Source: an uncultured Clostridia bacterium (GTDB lineage: Bacteria > Bacillota > Clostridia > TANB77 > CAG-508). From it: a DNA stretch of 29,007 nucleotides. A program made the translations under genes and the position numbers. Shown here piece after piece: positions 1 to 6,445 of the stretch. The stretch spans positions 1 through 29,007 of the forward strand of contig CANQZP010000006.1 of NCBI GenBank assembly GCA_947628395.1, given 5' to 3'. Numbering within the stretch: position 1 is the first letter of the stretch; every line of letters begins with the position of its first letter. The notes beneath the pieces were generated by a model. That model had not been told where the DNA came from and searched no databases. It saw only the letters and a program-made list of their open reading frames with translations.

Positions 1-771
1 AGTTTCTTGTTCATGTACATATTCTATCATATCTCCACCCATTAAAAATGGAGTCATTTTATTTAATATCTCTCTTTTTCCATAAAGTACACCTATTCCT
101 AGAGGTGCAAGCATTTTATGACCTGAAAAAACTAAAAAATCAGCATCTAAATCTTGAACATCAATTTTCATATGAGGAATACTTTGAGAAGCATCAACAA
201 TAACAACTGCACCTTTTTTATGAGCATACTTTATTATTTTCTTTATATTATTTATAGTTCCAGTAACATTTGATACATGAGAAATTCCAACAATTTTAGT
301 TTTATCAGTAATTTTATTTTCTATCTCCTCATCTGGTATTTCATATTCTTCATTTATATACATATAATTTAATTTAGCTCCAGTAACATTTGATACCTTT
401 TGCCAAGGAACTAAATTAGAATGATGCTCCATTATAGAAATAACTATTTCCTCATCTTCTTTTAAATTTTCCATACCATAAGAATATGCAATTAAATTTA
501 AACTTTCTGTCGCATTTTTAGAAAATATTATTTCTTCTCTATTTCTAGCATTTATAAATTTTGCAATTTTAGTCCTTGTATTTTCATAAATCTCAGTTGC
601 TTCAGTGCTTAAAGTATATGCACCTCTATGAGGATTAGCATTAAACTTTTCATAAAACTCCTCAATAGCTTTTATAACTTGTATAGGCTTTTGAGTAGTT
701 GCACCACTATCTAAATATACAATTTCATTTTTCTCTAAAATAGGAAAATCCTTTTTTATATCTTGATTCAT
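1..771 (-). CDS. sufS: SufS cysteine desulfurase, 3' end outside window
   Basis: This is a PLP-dependent cysteine desulfurase that supplies sulfane sulfur to the SufBCD scaffold for Fe-S cluster assembly. The first 257 codons are visible. The N-terminus contains YLDSGATTQKP, typical of class V aminotransferase-fold SufS. Near the window edge FSGHKMLAPLGIGVLYGK holds the PLP-binding lysine. The family is usually about 405 residues, so roughly 150 residues, including the persulfide-forming cysteine, lie beyond position 1. The ATG at 771 follows the sufD stop by one base, so the two are translationally coupled in the suf operon. The group II (SufS) rather than IscS assignment rests on the suf context and the HKMLAP motif. 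Confidence 0.95.
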   Translation of the reverse strand, partial: MNQDIKKDFPILEKNEIVYLDSGATTQKPIQVIKAIEEFYEKFNANPHRGAYTLSTEATEIYENTRTKIAKFINARNREEIIFSKNATESLNLIAYSYGMENLKEDEEIVISIMEHHSNLVPWQKVSNVTGAKLNYMYINEEYEIPDEEIENKITDKTKIVGISHVSNVTGTINNIKKIIKYAHKKGAVVIVDASQSIPHMKIDVQDLDADFLVFSGHKMLAPLGIGVLYGKREILNKMTPFLMGGDMIEYVHEQET

Positions 772-772
772 T

Positions 773-1819
773 TTAATCTAATCTCCTATCAATCTCATTT
801 AAAATTTCTTCTCTTAAAACCTCATTTTCTATATTCTCTAAAATCTTATTAAACCTAGCCCTTACCAATAACTTCATGGCCTCCTTTAAAGAAAAACCTC
901 TACTCATAATATAAAATAATTCTTTTTCTCCTGCTTTTCCTGCAGAACTTGAATGATTTCCCTCAACATCTTCCTCAGAACACAATAATACAGGAAGAGC
1001 TATCGACCTTGCAGAATCACTTAAAAGAAGACATGATTCATTTTCATTTCCAGTAGCCTTTTTACACCCTTTCTTAAAATCAATAGTACCTTTAAAATGT
1101 TTCTTAGCCTTGTCAGCCAAAGCTCCCTGTACCTCTATATTAATATTTGCCTTCTTACCTTTTACTTCTCCTATATAATTCAAATCAAATAATTGATCTT
1201 CATTTCCTAAATATATAGTATTTAAACTATTATTAGAAAAATCCCCTTCTACATTTGAATAATAATTTGTAACACTATTCTTACCACCAAAATCAATTAT
1301 TGTAAAATTAACATCAGCATTTTCATTTATATTGTTTTCAATACTAATAAAATTATTAGATACCTTATTCATCAAATTTACAACAATTACATTAACCTTA
1401 GAATTCTCTTCAGCTAAAACCCTTATTATCCCATTATGAAAATTCTTCCTACTGTCATTTGATTTATACTTTATTATAATACTTGCACTACAATCCTTCT
1501 TAGCATTTATTTCAATATTATCAATTAAATCTTTATTTTCACTATCAAAATTAAAATTTAATTCTATATCATCCTTTTTATTATCATTTATATCCAATCT
1601 TAACTTCTGATTTGCTTTTGTTTTTACCTGCTCTAATATAATATCACCCAAACCATACTTTAAATCAAAATCAGATATATCATTACTCACATCTATATTT
1701 CCTATTACCTCTATATTTTCAAAAACATCTATAACCTCAGGAAACTCAAGATTTTCAATATTTATATTATTTATATTAAAATTTTTAGAAGTCCTTATTG
1801 GCGTCTCATTTAATATCAT
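773..1819 (-). CDS. sufD: SufD, Fe-S cluster scaffold subunit
   Basis: SufD is the partner of SufB in the SufB-SufC2-SufD scaffold. It is 348 residues, with a beta-helix core rich in N, D and I. The C-terminal signature holds RSIALPVLLCSEEDVEGNH followed by SSSAGK and LFYIMSRGFSLKEA. His289, in GNHSSS, corresponds to the conserved SufD histidine implicated in cluster assembly at the SufB-SufD interface. The start ATG has an AGAAAGGG-like ribosome binding site. It lies downstream of sufB, but 356 bases separate them and hold an antisense gene and its plus-strand terminator. The N-terminal half is poorly conserved, as is usual for SufD. Confidence 0.93.
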   Translation of the reverse strand: MILNETPIRTSKNFNINNINIENLEFPEVIDVFENIEVIGNIDVSNDISDFDLKYGLGDIILEQVKTKANQKLRLDINDNKKDDIELNFNFDSENKDLIDNIEINAKKDCSASIIIKYKSNDSRKNFHNGIIRVLAEENSKVNVIVVNLMNKVSNNFISIENNINENADVNFTIIDFGGKNSVTNYYSNVEGDFSNNSLNTIYLGNEDQLFDLNYIGEVKGKKANINIEVQGALADKAKKHFKGTIDFKKGCKKATGNENESCLLLSDSARSIALPVLLCSEEDVEGNHSSSAGKAGEKELFYIMSRGFSLKEAMKLLVRARFNKILENIENEVLREEILNEIDRRLD

Positions 1820-1903
1820 TTTTTTACCCTTTCTTTAATAATTTGCTAAATTAAGAAATTTATGTTAAAATTAAATTATAATAATTTATAAGGAGGTCTT
1901 TTA

Positions 1904-2140
1904 ATGCAGTCAAAACGGTACAAAATAATAATTTCCATAATCAGGATTTTAGAAAAAGTTTGTTTACTATATTCTTTAGGTTATGTGATACCTTTCATAT
2001 TATATATAGTAAATATAATTACTCCAGACTTGTGCGTGAAAATATGGATTGCCAATCTAATCACTGGCGCCATCTATTCTGTAATTTACCAAATCTGTGA
2101 TTATAAACTTCACGAGAATCCATTTATGAATAGATTCTAG
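1904..2140 (+). CDS. small membrane protein, unrecognised
   Basis: A 78-residue protein that I do not recognise. It has a perfect AAGGAGG site at 1890-1896, seven bases before the ATG, a TATAAT box at 1877-1882 (no convincing -35) and its own strong terminator immediately after the stop, so it looks like a complete, independently expressed gene. The sequence starts basic (MQSKRYK), then has about two hydrophobic stretches (IIISIIRILEKVCLLY to IPFILYIVNII, then IWIANLITGAIYSVIYQIC) and ends in a polar tail (HENPFMNRF). A membrane hairpin is likely. It sits antisense between sufB and sufD, which are normally adjacent, so it is an insertion into the operon. No homologue or function can be named. 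Confidence 0.7.
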   Translation: MQSKRYKIIISIIRILEKVCLLYSLGYVIPFILYIVNIITPDLCVKIWIANLITGAIYSVIYQICDYKLHENPFMNRF

Positions 2141-2146
2141 CATCCG

Positions 2147-2177
2147 TTTCCGACCCTTTTGGGTCGGAAATTTTTTT
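2147..2177 (+). terminator. Rho-independent terminator of the small plus-strand gene
   Basis: A hairpin with arms TTTCCGACCC and GGGTCGGAAA, loop TTTT, followed by seven T. It starts seven bases after the small gene stop. The T-run overlaps the last bases of the sufB stop codon. On the minus strand the hairpin is not followed by a T-run, so sufB transcripts should read through towards sufD. Confidence 0.9.
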
Positions 2178-3576
2178 ATCCTATACTTCCTTCAAGCTCC
2201 ATATTTATTAAATTGTTCATCTCTACTGCATACTCAACAGGTAACTCTTTAGAAATTGGATACGCAAATCCTCTTACAATCATAGCTTTTGCATCCTCTT
2301 CAGATAACCCTCTACTCATTAAATAAAAAATTGTCTTATCACTAATTTTTCCTATCTTAGCTTCATGCGACATTTCAACTTCATCTGTCCTAATATCATT
2401 TACTGGAATCGTATCTGATATTGAAATATCATCAAGCATCAATGATTCACAAGAAATTGAACTCTTAGAATTTGTAGCTGATTCATTTATTCTAGTCAAA
2501 GACCTATAAGTACATTTTCCACCATTTTTAGAAATCGACTTTGCATTTACTAAACTAGAAGTATTTTTATTATTATGAATTACCTTAAATCCATTATCTA
2601 AATTCTGTCCACCACCTGCAAAAGAAATTCCAGTATACTCTGTTTTAGCACCTTCTCCATTTAAAATACTCATTGGATATAACATTGAAATTTTAGAACC
2701 AAAAGAACCAGTAACCCATTCCATCTTTGCATTTTTACCAACTATAGCCTTTTTCGTATTCAAATTAAGCATATTTTTTGACCAATTCTCTATTGTAGAA
2801 TATCTTAAATAGGCATCATCTTTTACATACAACTCTACACAACCAGCATGAAGATTAACTTTATTATATTTAGGAGCACTACAACCTTCTATAAAATGAA
2901 GGCTAGCTCCTTCATCTACTATAATTAAAGTATGTTCAAACTGCCCAGACTCAGGAGAATTTAATCTAAAATATGATTGAAGAGGAATATCCACTTTTAC
3001 ACCTTTTGGAACATATACAAAAGAACCACCAGACCAAACAGCCCCATGCAAAGCTACAAATTTATGATCACTTACAGGTACACATTTCATAAAATGTTCT
3101 TTCACTAAATCTGGATAATCTCTCACAGCAGTTTCCATATCAGTATATATAACACCCTGCTTTATAAGTTCCTCTTTCATACTATGATAAACAACCTCTG
3201 AATCATACTGAGCACCAACACCAGCTAAAGATGTTTTCTCAGCTTCTGGTATACCCAATTTATCAAAAGTATTCTTAATATCCTCTGGAACATCATCCCA
3301 CGAATCACTCAAAGTCGTTTTAGGCCTTACATAAGTAGCAATCTCATCCATATTAAGCTCTGAAATATCTGGTCCCCAAGTTGGAAGCTCCAATTTATTA
3401 TATACCTCTAAAGCATTTAATCTAAACTCCCTCATCCAATCAGGATCATTCTTCTGTTTTGAAATTTCTTCAATAATCTCCTTAGTCAGACCTTTTTGAA
3501 TTTTAAAATCATATTCATCTTTATTTTTTATATCATAAATATTTCTATTTACTTCACTCAATTCTGTTTTCGACAT
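2176..3576 (-). CDS. sufB: SufB, Fe-S cluster assembly scaffold
   Basis: SufB is the core scaffold on which the nascent Fe-S cluster is built, in complex with SufC ATPase and SufD. It is 466 residues, the normal family length. The N-terminus (DPDWMREFRLNALEVYNKL) and the central ALHGAVWSGGSFVYVPKG are classic SufB. Cys376, in SCESLMLDD, matches the essential SufB cysteine, and VEMSHEAKIGKI followed by IFYLMSRG is the C-terminal signature. The ribosome binding site is AAAGGA. It is separated from sufC by a 153-base spacer holding a GTAG hairpin, a second hairpin and a MITE end remnant. Confidence 0.97.
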   Translation of the reverse strand: MSKTELSEVNRNIYDIKNKDEYDFKIQKGLTKEIIEEISKQKNDPDWMREFRLNALEVYNKLELPTWGPDISELNMDEIATYVRPKTTLSDSWDDVPEDIKNTFDKLGIPEAEKTSLAGVGAQYDSEVVYHSMKEELIKQGVIYTDMETAVRDYPDLVKEHFMKCVPVSDHKFVALHGAVWSGGSFVYVPKGVKVDIPLQSYFRLNSPESGQFEHTLIIVDEGASLHFIEGCSAPKYNKVNLHAGCVELYVKDDAYLRYSTIENWSKNMLNLNTKKAIVGKNAKMEWVTGSFGSKISMLYPMSILNGEGAKTEYTGISFAGGGQNLDNGFKVIHNNKNTSSLVNAKSISKNGGKCTYRSLTRINESATNSKSSISCESLMLDDISISDTIPVNDIRTDEVEMSHEAKIGKISDKTIFYLMSRGLSEEDAKAMIVRGFAYPISKELPVEYAVEMNNLINMELEGSIG

Positions 3577-3618
3577 TTTTTAATCCTTTCGATTTTAATC
3601 ATAAAAGTGTTATTTTAC

Positions 3619-3649
3619 GTAGGGGCAGGCCTTGTGTCTGCCCTTTTTT
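3619..3649 (+). repeat. solitary GTAG-footed REP-like hairpin (class B)
   Basis: GTAG (3619-3622) directly precedes a hairpin with arms GGGCAG (3623-3628) and CTGCCC (3638-3643), then six T. Near-identical copies lie at 24071 and 24152. It lies in the sufC-sufB spacer, so the sufCB transcript would carry the hairpin (without a U-run in that direction). Confidence 0.8.
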
Positions 3650-3650
3650 A

Positions 3651-3715
3651 GCAAAATATAAATTTATTTATATTTTGCAAGTGCCTTGGCTATTGATAAA
3701 ATCAATTATTTGATG
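3651..3715. repeat. AT hairpin and decayed MITE end
   Basis: A perfect 12-bp inverted repeat (GCAAAATATAAA at 3651-3662 with TTTATATTTTGC at 3667-3678) is followed at 3689-3710 by 22 bases identical to the reverse complement of the left arm of the MITE at 12076-12352 (GCTATTGATAAAATC and onward). No matching opposite arm is visible, so this reads as the remnant of a fourth copy within the suf operon. Confidence 0.6.
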
Positions 3716-3729
3716 CCAACTTTAATATT

Positions 3730-4470
3730 TTATCTCTTAAATTGAGTATATCCATTTTCCTCAATTTCCTTAGCCAAATCTTGCCCACCAGTCTTAACAA
3801 TCTTCCCATCAACCAACACATGAACAAAATCAACCTTCAAACTATGCAAAATCTTTGTATTATGAGTAATAATCAAAACAGCATTATCATCATTTTTAAA
3901 CATCTCAATTCCCTTTGAAACCACCTTAATCGCATCAACATCTAATCCAGAATCAGTCTCATCCAAAATTGCAAGCTTAGGATTTAATACAAGCATTTGA
4001 AGTATTTCATTTTTCTTTTTTTCTCCACCAGAAAAACCTACATTTAAACTTCTTTCCATATTCTTAGAGTTCATATTCAATTCTTCCATATATTTTTTGA
4101 CTTCATCTTTAAACTCAAATATCTTTACAGGCTTACCAGTTACTTTATTTTTTGCAAATTTCAAAAAATTAGTAACTGATACACCAGGAATTTCTTCAGG
4201 AAGTTGAAAAGACATAAATACACCCTTTCTAGCTATCTCATCAGTTTTTAAATTAGTAATATCTTCACTTTCAAATTCAATATTGCCTTTTATTTTCTTA
4301 TATGTCGGATTATTCAATATAGCATTAGCAGTAGTAGTCTTTCCAGAACCATTTGGTCCCATTATTACATGTATTTCTCCCTTATTTATTTTTAAATTTA
4401 TTCCCTTTAAAATTTCCTTTTCTTCTGCATTAACATATAAATCTTTTATTTCTAATAATTTCTTTTCCAT
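3730..4470 (-). CDS. sufC: SufC, Fe-S assembly ABC-type ATPase
   Basis: SufC is the cytosolic ABC ATPase of the SufBCD complex; it is not a transporter. It is 246 residues. Walker A is GPNGSGKTT at residues 38-46. The signature loop has the SufC-specific form GFSGGEKKKNEILQ, followed by Walker B LAILDETDSGLDVDA and the switch histidine in ITHNTKIL. It begins five bases after the stop of the upstream regulator, with AAGGAGAAAGG as ribosome binding site, so regulator and sufC are co-transcribed. Confidence 0.97.
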   Translation of the reverse strand: MEKKLLEIKDLYVNAEEKEILKGINLKINKGEIHVIMGPNGSGKTTTANAILNNPTYKKIKGNIEFESEDITNLKTDEIARKGVFMSFQLPEEIPGVSVTNFLKFAKNKVTGKPVKIFEFKDEVKKYMEELNMNSKNMERSLNVGFSGGEKKKNEILQMLVLNPKLAILDETDSGLDVDAIKVVSKGIEMFKNDDNAVLIITHNTKILHSLKVDFVHVLVDGKIVKTGGQDLAKEIEENGYTQFKR

Positions 4471-4474
4471 AACC

Positions 4475-4918
4475 TTAATTAACCTTTCTCCTTACGCAAT
4501 CTCTACATTTTTCTTTATTGATATCATAACCACAATTTAAATCATTTAAACCTAAAACTTTATGAACATACTTAGCAAGCTTATTTATAGTTTCATCACT
4601 CAAAGAAAGCTTCATTTTTTCAGCTTCTCTTTTAGCTTCTTCCTCTTCAATATTAAGAACTTCCCTTAAAAACAAATAAACTATATCATAAACTTCTAAT
4701 ATCTTTTTAGCAAGATTTTCTCCATCCTCAGTAAGCTCAATTGTTCCATAAGATTCATAATTTAAAAGATTATTATCTTTTAAATTATATATTGCTTTAT
4801 TTACACTAGCCTTAGAACAATTCATATTATTTGCAATATCTGTAACTCGAATATTACCATTCTGTTTTTTCAAAACATACATGGTTTTTAAGTATTCTTC
4901 TAATGATTTAGATATCAT
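4475..4918 (-). CDS. DtxR-family winged-helix regulator with Cys-rich tail (likely suf repressor)
   Basis: A 147-residue DNA-binding protein. The N-terminus (MISKSLEEYLKTMYVLKKQN, then VRVTDIANNMNCSKASVNKAI and a wing LNYESYGTIELTEDGENLAKK) is the DtxR/MntR winged helix. A helical segment like the DtxR dimerisation domain follows (FLREVLNIEEEEAKREAEKM, LSDETINKL). The usual RH..LE metal ligands are not clear. Instead the C-terminus has C-X8-C-X2-C (CGYDINKEKCRDC), which could bind Fe or an Fe-S cluster. ATG 4918 is chosen because AAAGGAGC lies just upstream. An upstream in-frame ATG at 5002 would precede the promoter described at 4933-4978. It heads the suf operon and probably autoregulates it; that role is inferred from position and operator. 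Confidence 0.85.
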   Translation of the reverse strand: MISKSLEEYLKTMYVLKKQNGNIRVTDIANNMNCSKASVNKAIYNLKDNNLLNYESYGTIELTEDGENLAKKILEVYDIVYLFLREVLNIEEEEAKREAEKMKLSLSDETINKLAKYVHKVLGLNDLNCGYDINKEKCRDCVRRKVN

Positions 4919-4932
4919 ACTTTTGCTCCTTT

Positions 4933-4978
4933 TGTTAACTTCGGTTAACATTGTATTACTTTTTTCCCATATTGTCAA
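4933..4978 (-). promoter_or_regulatory. suf operon promoter with dyad operator
   Basis: Minus-strand -35 TTGACA (4978-4973), 17-bp spacer and -10 TACAAT (4955-4950). A perfect dyad TGTTAAC-TTCG-GTTAACA at 4933-4950 begins on the last base of the -10 box and covers the expected transcription start. The ribosome binding site of the regulator follows. The placement is classic for a repressor operator; the DtxR-family product is the obvious candidate ligand. Confidence 0.8.
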
Positions 4979-5008
4979 TACTATCCTCATAAATTTAGCC
5001 ATGAAAAC

Positions 5009-5281
5009 GTCAATATCTATTTACGTTAAGGAAATATACCAAAAAAAGCTAGTATAATAATTGATTTTTTATAGCTTTGCTGTCGCAACTTTCAGATTAA
5101 AAAGTATTTCGTAGGGGCGATTATCAATCGCCCGCCTTCGAAGAAGGTGCGAAATACAAAAAATATCTGTAAGTTGCTTCAATCGCTACTTTACTTCGCT
5201 CCGTTTGGTCGCTGCGCAGCTATTTTAAAATCAATTATTATACTGCTTTTATAAATTAACTTAACTTAAATAGACATTGAC
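5009..5281. mobile_element. MITE-like nested palindromic element, copy 1
   Basis: A noncoding element of about 273 bp. The outer terminal inverted repeats at 5009-5030 and 5260-5281 match at 20 of 22 positions (core AATGTCTATTTAAGTT). Inside, arms 5045-5068 and 5227-5250 pair (GTATAATAATTGATTTT and its complement), followed inward by GCAACTT/AAGTTGC and GTATTTCG/CGAAATAC. At the tip sit a GTAG-footed hairpin (5111-5133, arms GGGCGATT/AATCGCCC, loop ATC) and a second small hairpin CCTTC-GAA-GAAGG. It inserts between the suf promoter and the remnant at 5327-5389. No transposase is encoded. No clear target-site duplication is visible. Confidence 0.8.
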
Positions 5282-5326
5282 ATCCCCAAATATCTACAAA
5301 TTCTAAATTACCTTGATTCATGCGAA

Positions 5327-5389
5327 TCATCCTGTAATAGCAGATGAAGTATTCGTAATAACATCATCTACATCTATACCAATTCTCAT
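5327..5389 (-). pseudogene. 5' remnant of a HAD/NT5C-like nucleotidase gene
   Basis: A good ribosome binding site (AAAGGGG) precedes ATG 5389 and codons reading MRIGIDVDDVITNTS, then a TGA after 20 codons. The IDVDDV start is the first HAD motif (DxD) as seen at the N-terminus of small 5'(3')-deoxyribonucleotidase-like proteins. The rest of the gene is missing; about 45 bases further on the MITE begins. It lies 32 bases after the methyltransferase, as the last member of that operon. The family call rests on a very short segment. Confidence 0.5.
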
Positions 5390-5421
5390 TATTAACTACC
5401 CCTTTTGCAATTATATTTCTA

Positions 5422-6007
5422 CTATTTTATTTTCTTCGCAATAATTTCATAAGTATGCCAATGCTTTAATTTTCCCAATCCAGTTTTTCCATCTTCTTCT
5501 ATTTCTTCAAATTTTACTATTTCAAACTTATTAAATAAATCTAAAACTTGATTTTTAGATAGAAATATCATGTTCTCATTCATTTTATACCAAGAATCAT
5601 TTAATCCAAAAAAGTTTCCTACAAAATAACCGTTCTTCAGAAATGCTATTAACTATTTTATTCCAAAGTTTAGGAAAATAATTTCTATCACAAAATGGAA
5701 TACTAAAATTTGCTACTACTAAATCATTTTTTTCTAGCTCTATAATACTTTCAAAATCTTGATTAATAAACCTAAACCTCTTTAACTCTTCAGTATTTAA
5801 TTTATCAGAAATCATTTGCATAGTATTTTCTCTGTCAATAGATAAAACATTCCAACCATTTTTTATTAGAAACACAGTATCTCTTCCTGTACCGCACCCT
5901 AAATCAATAGCATTTCCCGGCTTATTTGATAAACTAATAAAATCTAACAAATTTTTATGTGGCGGGGAAAATAAGGTATTTTTATAATATTCTTTTATAT
6001 TGCCCAT
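5422..6007 (-). pseudogene. class I SAM-dependent methyltransferase, frameshifted
   Basis: The first frame (6007 down to about 5635) has GNAIDLGCGTGRDTVFLIKN, the SAM-binding motif I, with the acidic LSIDRE strand, as in TehB-like small-molecule methyltransferases. Around 5631-5638 the frame is lost by one extra base, and the original frame stops at 5597. The alternative frame continues sensibly (NGYFVGNFFGLNDSWYKMNE, then IFLSKNQVLDLF and HWHTYEIIAKKIK) to TAG at 5422. Joined, the protein would be about 194 residues, a normal length. Either a real inactivating frameshift or a base-call error. The ribosome binding site AAAGGA and the operon position are intact. Substrate unknown. Confidence 0.8.
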
Positions 6008-6032
6008 AAATTAGATCCTTTAATTTTCTATT

Positions 6033-6434
6033 TTAATCATCATCTACATCATCATCTTCATCAGATGCCATATACTCTCTTCCCATGACTCTCTTTCTAT
6101 CTCGTTCCTCTTCTACTAAAGAAGAAAGTAACTCTTTTACTTCTTTAGGTTTTTTTATATCCTTTATATCAAACTCCTTTGAAGTTTGATCACTAGAACA
6201 ACAATGAATAGTTCCTACTCCAAATATCCTTTGCAAAAAAGATTTTTTAAGAGTAACATCCAAAATTCTATACAATTTTACTTCTTCCTCATTAGTTGAA
6301 AAAATTCCTGTTGTAACTAATAATTTTTCCTTATTTAATTCATATTTTGTAAAAGATAATGGTAACCCAAATATTGGCCTTTTTCTGTCTTTCCATACTG
6401 TTTCACTTACTTTTGCAGTCTCTTTTATTTCCAT
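6033..6434 (-). CDS. bacterial PH-domain-like protein
   Basis: A 133-residue cytosolic protein. W-KDRKRPIFGLPLSFTKYEL, the strand pattern ending in LYRILDVTLKKSFLQRIFG and GTIHCCSSDQTSKEF resemble the bacterial pleckstrin-homology (bPH/DUF304) fold found in many small Firmicutes proteins. No membrane segment is evident. The C-terminus ends in a run of acidic residues (SDEDDDVDDD) that is probably disordered. It starts after a perfect AAGGAGGT site, 11 bases after the MATE fusion, in the rsmB operon. Its role is unknown; bPH domains usually act as binding modules. Confidence 0.7.
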   Translation of the reverse strand: MEIKETAKVSETVWKDRKRPIFGLPLSFTKYELNKEKLLVTTGIFSTNEEEVKLYRILDVTLKKSFLQRIFGVGTIHCCSSDQTSKEFDIKDIKKPKEVKELLSSLVEEERDRKRVMGREYMASDEDDDVDDD

Positions 6435-6445
6435 ATCTTACCTCC

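Noticed and set aside
4283..4540. Plus-strand hydrophobic frame opposite sufC
   Set aside because: Antisense shadow of a clear gene; its composition reflects the AT-rich complement and there is no initiation site.
5009..5281. MITE copy considered as a riboswitch or structured RNA leader of the suf operon
   Set aside because: It lies upstream of the suf promoter (-35 at 4973-4978), not in the leader, and recurs at unrelated loci with terminal inverted repeats.
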